Assembly (NCBI GenBank): GCA_019417125.1 | Contig: DXVZ01000064.1 | Location: 2,872-14,041 of the forward strand | Direction: 5' to 3' | Source of the DNA: Phascolarctobacterium sp. | GTDB taxonomy: Bacteria > Bacillota > Negativicutes > Acidaminococcales > Acidaminococcaceae | DNA: 11,170 nt | In this document: positions 7,062 through 11,170 of the stretch, piece by piece | Position numbering within the stretch: the first letter of the stretch is position 1 | How the letters are laid out: every line of letters starts with the position of its first letter | Translations under genes and position numbers: made by a program | Notes under the pieces: model-generated | The model's input: the letters and a program-made list of their open reading frames with translations, nothing else | Database searches by the model: none | What the model was told of the DNA's origin: nothing

Positions 7062-7691
7062 ATGACGATAGTTAAAGATGGTTACCCGTTCATACTGGGC
7101 GCGCTGGCGGTTGCTTTGGCAGTCTGGTACTGGGCCGGTATCGTTTGGTGCATTCCCTTCCTTGTTCTTACGGCATATTTTGCGTACTTCTTCCGCAATC
7201 CAAACCGATATACGGAGCAGGACGAATCGGTAATTTATTCGCCGGCGGACGGTACGGTAATGGCTGTGGAGGACTTTTACGATGAGGAGTATCTTAACGA
7301 GGACGCCGTTAAGGTAACGATTTTCCTTTCTGTTTTTAACGTGCATGTTAACCGCAGCCCCGTCAGCGGCGAGATTAAATATCAGCGTTATACCTGCGGG
7401 CAGTTTGTGCCGGCGTACGAAAAAAACGCCTCGTTTGAAAACGAGCGCCATGCCATCGGCGTGCAGAACGATAAAATGAAAGTTCTGGTAATCCAGGTGG
7501 CAGGGCTTTTGGCGCGCCGCATCGTATCGTGGGTTACGCTTGGGCATCAGCTTGCGCAGGGCGAGTGCTACGGCATGATTAAATTCGGGTCCAGCACCGA
7601 GCTGGTGCTGCCTAAAAATGTAAAAATACTTGTAAAAAAAGGAGATGCCGTCACCGGCGGTAAATCCATTATCGGGAGGGTCATGGACTGA
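7062..7691 (+). CDS. psd: Phosphatidylserine decarboxylase proenzyme (short type)
   Basis: A 209-residue membrane-associated enzyme that converts phosphatidylserine to phosphatidylethanolamine. A hydrophobic N-terminal segment (about residues 8-43) is followed by FFRNP, YSPADGTV at 59-66, and VNVHVNRSP-like residues at 93-100 (FNVHVNRSP). The self-cleavage site is the FGSS at 175-178: the family cuts between Gly176 and Ser177, and the serine becomes the pyruvoyl cofactor of the small subunit. The compact length and the GSS instead of the LGST of the E. coli enzyme mark the short (archaetidylserine-decarboxylase-like) type. The ATG has AAGGAG at 7051-7056, five bases upstream. Its stop overlaps the pssA start in TGATG, so the two are translationally coupled and act in sequence, PssA making the substrate. 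Confidence 0.94.
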   Translation: MTIVKDGYPFILGALAVALAVWYWAGIVWCIPFLVLTAYFAYFFRNPNRYTEQDESVIYSPADGTVMAVEDFYDEEYLNEDAVKVTIFLSVFNVHVNRSPVSGEIKYQRYTCGQFVPAYEKNASFENERHAIGVQNDKMKVLVIQVAGLLARRIVSWVTLGHQLAQGECYGMIKFGSSTELVLPKNVKILVKKGDAVTGGKSIIGRVMD

Positions 7692-8368
7692 TGGAATACC
7701 GTCGTATAATACCTAACAGTATCAGCGGTACAAACCTTATTTTAGGCGTGCTTTCAATTTTTGAATCCGTTGCCGGCAATTTTGAGTGGGCGGCAATTTA
7801 CATTATCCTGGCTGTGGCTGTTGACGCCTGCGACGGGCGCGCGGCAAGGGCTTTGGGCGTTGCGGGCAAGTTTGGCGTCGAGCTTGATTCGCTGTGCGAC
7901 GTATGCTCGTTCGGCGTTGCGCCGGCGGTTATGATGTACTACTACGGCATGACCGATTTCGGCATCTGGGGCCAGCTGATAGCGTCGCTGTTCCCGGTGT
8001 GGGGCGCTATGCGCCTGGCGCGTTTTAATATTAACGCCGACGTTATCCACGGTTATTTTCAGGGCATGCCTATTCCTGGCGGTGCGTGCGTTTTGGCGGC
8101 GTTTGTGCTTTCGGGCTACGAGGTGCCGCAAAGCTATGTTGCCGTGCTGACTTTCGTTATCGGCTGCCTTTTGTACAGCACTATCCGTTACCCTGATTTT
8201 AAGGGCAAGGGCAATCCGCTCTTTAAAGTGCCTGTTATCATCGGCCTTGCCATTGGCGCTTACATTTTTTACCTGCGTCCGGAAGGCTGGCCGTTTGTAA
8301 TTATGTTTACTTATACGCTTATCGGCATCATCAATGCGGTTTATGTAAAAGCACTGCATAAGCAGTAA
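7691..8368 (+). CDS. pssA: CDP-diacylglycerol--serine O-phosphatidyltransferase
   Basis: A 225-residue polytopic membrane enzyme joining CDP-diacylglycerol and serine to give phosphatidylserine and CMP. The CDP-alcohol phosphotransferase motif is complete: Asp45, Asp48-Gly49, Ala52-Arg53, Gly62, Asp66 and Asp70, in exactly the family spacing. Several hydrophobic helices follow. The SISGTNLILGV-like N terminus (residues 10-20) and the CSFGVAPA after the motif are typical of the PssA branch rather than PgsA. The start overlaps the psd stop by one base (7691), implying coupled translation of two consecutive steps. A GT2 gene follows 24 bases later. Phosphatidylethanolamine synthesis through this pair fits a diderm Firmicute but is not exclusive to one. 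Confidence 0.95.
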   Translation: MEYRRIIPNSISGTNLILGVLSIFESVAGNFEWAAIYIILAVAVDACDGRAARALGVAGKFGVELDSLCDVCSFGVAPAVMMYYYGMTDFGIWGQLIASLFPVWGAMRLARFNINADVIHGYFQGMPIPGGACVLAAFVLSGYEVPQSYVAVLTFVIGCLLYSTIRYPDFKGKGNPLFKVPVIIGLAIGAYIFYLRPEGWPFVIMFTYTLIGIINAVYVKALHKQ

Positions 8369-8392
8369 TTTGTGTAAAGCGAGGAGCTTTTT

Positions 8393-9673
8393 ATGACAAC
8401 GTATTTTGATATAATAATGATTCCTCTCCAGCTGTTAATCGTATTTTTTACCATTTATTATTTTACGCTTTCGTTTTTTGGGCTGGTGTACCGCAAAAAG
8501 GATAAAAAGGTTTATGACGAAAAGCATACTTTCGCGATGGTTGTCTGCGCGCATAATGAGGAGCGCGTTATCGGCGCGCTGGTAGAAAACCTGCACCTTT
8601 TAAATTATTCTGATAAACTGTATGATATTTTCGTCGTTGCCGACAACTGCACCGACCATACGGCGGAAGTAGCGCGCAAAGCCGGTGCGCAGGTGCACGA
8701 GCGCTTTAACGACACCGAAAAGGGCAAGGGCTATGCGATGGACTGGATGTTTAACCGTCTGTTTAAGATGGAACGCCAGTACGACGCCGTGTGCGTATTT
8801 GACGCTGACAACCTTGTTCACCCCGACTTTTTAAAAGAGATGAACAGCCGACTATGCAACGGCGAGCGTTTAATTCAGGGTTATCTCGATTCCAAAAATC
8901 CTAACGATACCTGGATTTCAGGCACTTTCTCCATTGCTTTCTGGGTAATTAACCATGTTTACCATCTGGCAAAATACAACATCGGCTTGTCCAGCTGCCT
9001 CGGCGGCACGGGTATGTGCATTTCTACTGATATTCTGCGCCGCTATGGCTGGGGCGCAACCTGCCTGACGGAAGATATGGAATTTACGATGAAAGCCATT
9101 TTGGAGGGCATACCGACAACGTGGGCGCATGATGCCATTGTTTACGATGAAAAGCCGCTGACTTTTATGCAGTCCTGGAATCAGCGCAAACGCTGGGCAC
9201 AAGGTCAGTTTGATGTCGGCAGCCGTTATATTGGCAAGCTGTTTAAAAAAGGCATTAAAGAACGCAACCCGATTATGCTGGACGGTATTCTGCATTTGTT
9301 CCAGCCGTATTTTCTGCTGCTTTCTACTTTCTACGTAATTTGCAGCTATATTTATATGTACTATCCGTTCTACACTAACGTGTTGTATTCCATTCTGCCG
9401 CTGGAGGTTTGGACGATTATCGGTATCGGGCAGTATGTGTTCCCGGTAATTGTGCTGTGGAAAATCCGCGCTTCGTTTAAATCGTGGCTGTATTTGCTGC
9501 TGTACCCGCTGTTTATTTACAGTTGGATTCCTATTGCCTTCCTTGGTTATCTGCACCGCCACGACCATGTATGGAGCCATACGTTGCATACCCGCAATAT
9601 TAAGTTTGACGAAGTGCTGGTGCCTAAAAATGCGGAGTTTGGGCCTAAACAGGTAGTGTTCCCAAAAAAGTAA
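8393..9673 (+). CDS. Membrane glycosyltransferase, family 2
   Basis: A 426-residue GT-A fold enzyme, inverting and membrane bound. A hydrophobic anchor spans about residues 8-33. The cytosolic catalytic domain shows VVCAHNEERVI at 50-60, ADNC at 83-86, DADN at 137-140 (metal/UDP binding), TEDME at 226-230 (probable catalytic aspartate), and QRKRW at 264-268. This QxxRW pattern is shared with processive synthases such as cellulose, hyaluronan and poly-GlcNAc synthases. Further hydrophobic helices lie at about 300-325, 338-356 and 366-386. The ATG has GAGGAG at 8381-8386, six bases upstream. It is the third gene of the psd-pssA unit and is closed by the terminator at 9690-9727. The sugar and acceptor cannot be read from the sequence; no PilZ or other accessory domain is visible. 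Confidence 0.9.
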   Translation: MTTYFDIIMIPLQLLIVFFTIYYFTLSFFGLVYRKKDKKVYDEKHTFAMVVCAHNEERVIGALVENLHLLNYSDKLYDIFVVADNCTDHTAEVARKAGAQVHERFNDTEKGKGYAMDWMFNRLFKMERQYDAVCVFDADNLVHPDFLKEMNSRLCNGERLIQGYLDSKNPNDTWISGTFSIAFWVINHVYHLAKYNIGLSSCLGGTGMCISTDILRRYGWGATCLTEDMEFTMKAILEGIPTTWAHDAIVYDEKPLTFMQSWNQRKRWAQGQFDVGSRYIGKLFKKGIKERNPIMLDGILHLFQPYFLLLSTFYVICSYIYMYYPFYTNVLYSILPLEVWTIIGIGQYVFPVIVLWKIRASFKSWLYLLLYPLFIYSWIPIAFLGYLHRHDHVWSHTLHTRNIKFDEVLVPKNAEFGPKQVVFPKK

Positions 9674-9689
9674 TTAACGTAACTAAAAA

Positions 9690-9727
9690 CAACAAAAGCG
9701 ACGGTTGATGCCGCCGCTTTTTTGTTG
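9690..9727 (+). terminator. Terminator behind the GT2 gene, possibly bidirectional
   Basis: CAACAAAAGCG (9690-9700) faces CGCTTTTTTGTTG (9715-9727), with an inner CGG/CCG pairing across one mismatch. The A-run and T-run on both sides mean it could also stop leftward RNA. This lies in the 242-base gap between the GT2 stop and the small ORF at 9916, which otherwise holds a promoter and a structured leader. Confidence 0.85.
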
Positions 9728-9757
9728 CCGTTAATTGGCATTTTATAAAATTATTTC

Positions 9758-9786
9758 TTTACAGTTTTATATTTATCTGTTAAACT
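9758..9786 (+). promoter_or_regulatory. Candidate promoter of the small toxin-like gene
   Basis: TTTACA (9758-9763, five of six) and TAAACT (9781-9786, four of six) have a 17-base spacer, and TG at 9778-9779 gives the extended -10 form TGTTAAACT. Initiation near 9793 would create a leader of about 120 bases. Confidence 0.6.
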
Positions 9787-9824
9787 ATCTAAGCAAATGT
9801 GCTGCCATAACGGTAGGCGGTGAG

Positions 9825-9852
9825 CCCTCTCCGGAGGGACTGTGACCCTCCG
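9825..9852 (+). promoter_or_regulatory. Two mutually exclusive hairpins in the leader
   Basis: Hairpin A pairs CCCTC (9825-9829) with GAGGG (9834-9838) around a UCCG tetraloop of the stable UNCG class. Hairpin B pairs CGGAGGG (9832-9838) with CCCTCCG (9846-9852). Both use 9834-9838, so only one can form. CCCTCC at 9846-9851 is also an exact complement of GGAGGG at 9904-9909 in the ribosome site. When A forms, that complement is free to mask the site; when B forms, it is occupied. The pairing is seen in the sequence; the switch is inferred. Confidence 0.6.
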
Positions 9853-9893
9853 TTGACATAGAAATCCAGCATTAGCCAAAGCTAAAGCCGGAA

Positions 9894-9917
9894 ATACTAT
9901 GGAGGAGGGGATAGTAT
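9894..9917 (+). promoter_or_regulatory. Ribosome-binding site displayed in a hairpin loop
   Basis: ATACTAT (9894-9900) and ATAGTAT (9911-9917) are perfect 7-bp complements. The whole 10-base loop is GGAGGAGGGG, an unusually strong Shine-Dalgarno, and the right arm takes in the first two bases of the ATG (9916-9918). A separate 5-bp hairpin TTAGC/GCTAA (9872-9876 with 9881-9885) lies just upstream. The arrangement suggests structural control of translation. Confidence 0.8.
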
Positions 9918-10011
9918 GGATGTTATTGAACTATTAACCGTAATAGGTTATACAATAACGGTGTTTTCCTTTGGCTATGCCCTCGGAAAAGATTACTCCA
10001 AAAAACAGTGA
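9916..10011 (+). CDS. 31-residue membrane peptide, putative holin-like type I toxin
   Basis: A 31-residue peptide that starts with MDVIELL and ends with KDYSKKQ. Residues about 3-24 are a single hydrophobic span with few charges; the tail GKDYSKKQ is charged and probably cytoplasmic. Size, one span, and charged C-terminus match the small holin-like toxins often found in Firmicutes; I assign it by resemblance only. Support for real coding comes from the extremely strong Shine-Dalgarno seven bases upstream (AGGAGG 9903-9908), the candidate promoter, the long structured leader, and an apparent antisense RNA over the 3' end. The stop codon lies at the base of the hairpin 10010-10042. It has no functional link to its neighbours, uraA and the GT2 gene. 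An alternative is a non-toxic small membrane protein. Confidence 0.72.
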   Translation: MDVIELLTVIGYTITVFSFGYALGKDYSKKQ

Positions 10012-10042
10012 CAACCGCCAGAGCCCAAATCTGACGGTTGTC
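10000..10042 (-). terminator. Leftward terminator hairpin
   Basis: An 8-bp stem GACAACCG/CGGTTGTC (10010-10017 with 10035-10042), then one C-A mismatch and a CAGA/TCTG pairing around a 7-base loop. On the minus strand it is followed by ACTG and T6 (10005-10000). On the plus strand no T tract follows. It can end both the candidate antisense RNA and uraA read-through. Confidence 0.7.
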
Positions 10043-10065
10043 ATAAACAACTAACGATGATTTTC

Positions 10066-10097
10066 GGCTGACCGTCTATCGGCAGCCATTTGTTTTT
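10066..10097 (+). terminator. Probable terminator of the toxin-like message
   Basis: GGCTG-CCG (10066-10074, A10071 bulged) pairs with CGGCAGCC (10080-10087) around TCTAT, followed by ATTTGTTTTT. The T tract is interrupted, so efficiency may be moderate. The message would then run from about 9793 to about 10097. Confidence 0.6.
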
Positions 10098-10105
10098 CTA
10101 TAATT

Positions 10106-10133
10106 ATTATAGCAAATATGGCGTTAAAGTCAA
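10106..10133 (-). promoter_or_regulatory. Near-consensus leftward promoter with no gene behind it
   Basis: On the minus strand TTGACT (10133-10128, five of six) and TATAAT (10111-10106, perfect) are 16 bases apart. The -35 begins 11 bases beyond the uraA stop. The -10 is half of a 15-base palindrome CTATAAT-T-ATTATAG (10098-10112). Confidence 0.8.
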
Positions 10134-10143
10134 ATAGGGTATG

Positions 10144-11170
10144 TTAAATATGATTCAAAAATCCGAGACGGTCGAGAATTTTAAAGGTTACGCTGAGCAC
10201 AATTGCAACCAGGGTTGCCAGCACCATGCCCTGCACGCTGATGGTGCCGAAAGTAAGTTTTGCGCCGGAAAGACCGATAATCATAATTACGGCGGTCATA
10301 ACCAGGTTAGAGGATTTGCTGTAATCAACTTTGCTTTCAACAAGCACGCGCAGGCCGCTGGCAGCAATAACGCCGAACAGCAGAATGCACACACCGCCCA
10401 TAACAGGCACGGGGATGCTGTGAATCAGCTCGGAGAGCTTACCAATAAAGGACAGCAAAATGGCAAACACAGCCGCGCCGCCGATAACCCATACGCTGTA
10501 AACTTTGGTAATTGCCATTACGCCGATGTTTTCGCCGTAAGTAGTGTTAGGCGTTGCGCCGAAGAAGCCGGACAGAATGTTTGAGCAGCCGTCTGCAAAA
10601 AGCGAGCGGGAAAGCCCCGGGTCTTTAATAAGGTTACGGCCTACAATGTTGCCGGTAACAACCAGGTGGCCGATGTGTTCCGCCAGTACAACCAGCGCGG
10701 CAGGTGCGATAATTAAAATGGCGTCCAGATTAAATACCGGGCTGTAAAAATGCGGAATTTGGAACCACGGCGCGTTGATAACCGGCGTTAAATCGACAAG
10801 GCCCATGAACAGCGCCAGGATGTAGCCGCAGATAACGCCGAACAATACCGGGATAATCGCCAGAAAGCCGCGGAAGGCAACGGAACCGATAATCGTTACG
10901 CAAAGGGTAAACATCGAAACAATTATATGGTCGGGGTTGATGTTTTCGCCGGTCAGACCAGCCATGGAAGCGGCGGTCGGCGCCAGTTCCAAACCGATAA
11001 CGGCGATAATCGCGCCCATGCACGCAGGCGGAAAGATAACGTCAATCCAGCCGGTGCCGGTTGCTTTAATAAGTGCGGAAAATAATATAAAGATGATGCC
11101 GAACACGATAAAGCCGGACTGTGCGTCGTGATAGCTGCTGGTTGCCATTATGGCAAGCACCGGCGAGATG
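10144..11170 (-). CDS. uraA: Uracil permease (NCS2 family), N-terminus missing
   Basis: A minus-strand gene entering from the right edge; 341 codons are visible and the first 80-90 residues of a typical protein of about 430 lie outside. It is an inner-membrane uracil:proton symporter for pyrimidine salvage. Visible landmarks, in order: VIGLELAPTAASMAG, a string of hydrophobic helices, the signature TTYGENIGVMAITKVYSVWVIG-like region with its conserved glutamate, then PVPVMGGV, the ASGLRVLVESKVDYSKS segment and a final LSGAKLTFGTISVQGMVLAT helix region. These match UraA/PyrP closely. The stop TAA is at 10146-10144. It converges on the psd-pssA-GT2 unit, with the toxin-like module between, and has no terminator of its own before the leftward promoter at 10106-10133. 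Start and upstream control are out of view. Confidence 0.94.
   Translation of the reverse strand, partial: ISPVLAIMATSSYHDAQSGFIVFGIIFILFSALIKATGTGWIDVIFPPACMGAIIAVIGLELAPTAASMAGLTGENINPDHIIVSMFTLCVTIIGSVAFRGFLAIIPVLFGVICGYILALFMGLVDLTPVINAPWFQIPHFYSPVFNLDAILIIAPAALVVLAEHIGHLVVTGNIVGRNLIKDPGLSRSLFADGCSNILSGFFGATPNTTYGENIGVMAITKVYSVWVIGGAAVFAILLSFIGKLSELIHSIPVPVMGGVCILLFGVIAASGLRVLVESKVDYSKSSNLVMTAVIMIIGLSGAKLTFGTISVQGMVLATLVAIVLSVTFKILDRLGFLNHI

Larger units (their letters stand above)
10000..10099 (-). ncRNA. Candidate antisense antitoxin RNA (about 100 nt)
   Basis: The minus-strand promoter at 10106-10133 would start an RNA near 10099 that runs left and stops after the hairpin 10042-10010 and T6. 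It contains no ORF and is fully complementary to the 3' untranslated region and last codon or so of the 31-residue gene, with both terminator-like hairpins inside it. This is the layout of 3'-overlapping type I antitoxins such as RatA with TxpA in Bacillus subtilis. The RNA itself is inferred from promoter and terminator sequences only. Confidence 0.62.

Noticed and set aside
8918..9589. 223-codon open frame on the minus strand opposite the GT2 gene
   Set aside because: Same reasoning: fully inside a certain gene, no family features and no start signal.
9735..9740. TTGGCA as the -35 of the toxin-like gene
   Set aside because: No acceptable -10 hexamer lies 16-18 bases downstream; TTTACA-17-TAAACT with extended TG fits better.
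10010..10042. Hairpin as the plus-strand terminator of the toxin-like gene
   Set aside because: No T tract follows on the plus strand; the next hairpin (10066-10097) is the better candidate. It fits the minus strand instead.
10099..10104. Plus-strand TATAAT as a rightward promoter
   Set aside because: No -35 at 16-18 bases upstream, no extended -10, and it would only read antisense to uraA.
10141..10584. 147-codon plus-strand open frame opposite uraA
   Set aside because: The His/Asn/Gln-rich translation is the mirror of membrane-protein codons; uraA on the other strand is certain.

Overview
The window reads as an ordinary chromosomal stretch of a Gram-positive-lineage (Firmicutes/Bacillota) bacterium. 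The phosphatidylethanolamine genes and a WecG/TagA-type transferase point tentatively to the diderm Negativicutes (an Acidaminococcaceae-like genome is my best guess). This is inferred from gene content and order, not from a search. Base composition looks uniform, roughly half G+C by eye, and nothing in the main genes suggests recent transfer.

Layout, left to right. (1) The 3' end of der (ribosome-assembly GTPase) is followed by plsY (first acylation of glycerol-3-phosphate), closed by a strong terminator at 998-1038. (2) An extended -10 promoter starts a threonine unit: a small HTH+ACT-domain protein, homoserine dehydrogenase (hom) and homoserine kinase (thrB), tightly packed. (3) A perfect consensus promoter drives tRNA-Pro(GGG), which has its own terminator. 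(4) An unrecognised 184-residue protein with two CxxC pairs, prfC (release factor 3) and a WecG/TagA-type glycosyltransferase follow as a probable unit. (5) A promoter interlaced with a terminator hairpin starts psd-pssA (phosphatidylserine synthesis and decarboxylation to phosphatidylethanolamine, overlapping TGATG) plus a membrane GT2 glycosyltransferase, closed by a terminator near 9690-9727. (6) A compact non-housekeeping module lies at about 9758-10133. (7) uraA (uracil permease) is on the minus strand and runs off the right edge.

The most interesting part is module (6), which looks like a type I toxin-antitoxin locus. A plus-strand promoter leads into a structured leader of about 120 nt and then a 31-residue single-membrane-span peptide (9916-10011) resembling holin-like toxins. 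Its very strong Shine-Dalgarno sits in the loop of a perfect 7-bp hairpin whose 3' arm enters the start codon. Upstream, two mutually exclusive hairpins hide or free a CCCTCC that is complementary to that Shine-Dalgarno. From the other side, a near-consensus minus-strand promoter (TTGACT, 16 bp, TATAAT) fires an RNA of about 100 nt, antisense to the 3' end of the toxin message, ending at a hairpin plus T6. No ORF lies under that promoter. These are sequence-level inferences; neither transcript nor toxicity is demonstrated.

The remaining genes are recognisable housekeeping functions: amino-acid, phospholipid and envelope synthesis, translation and pyrimidine salvage.
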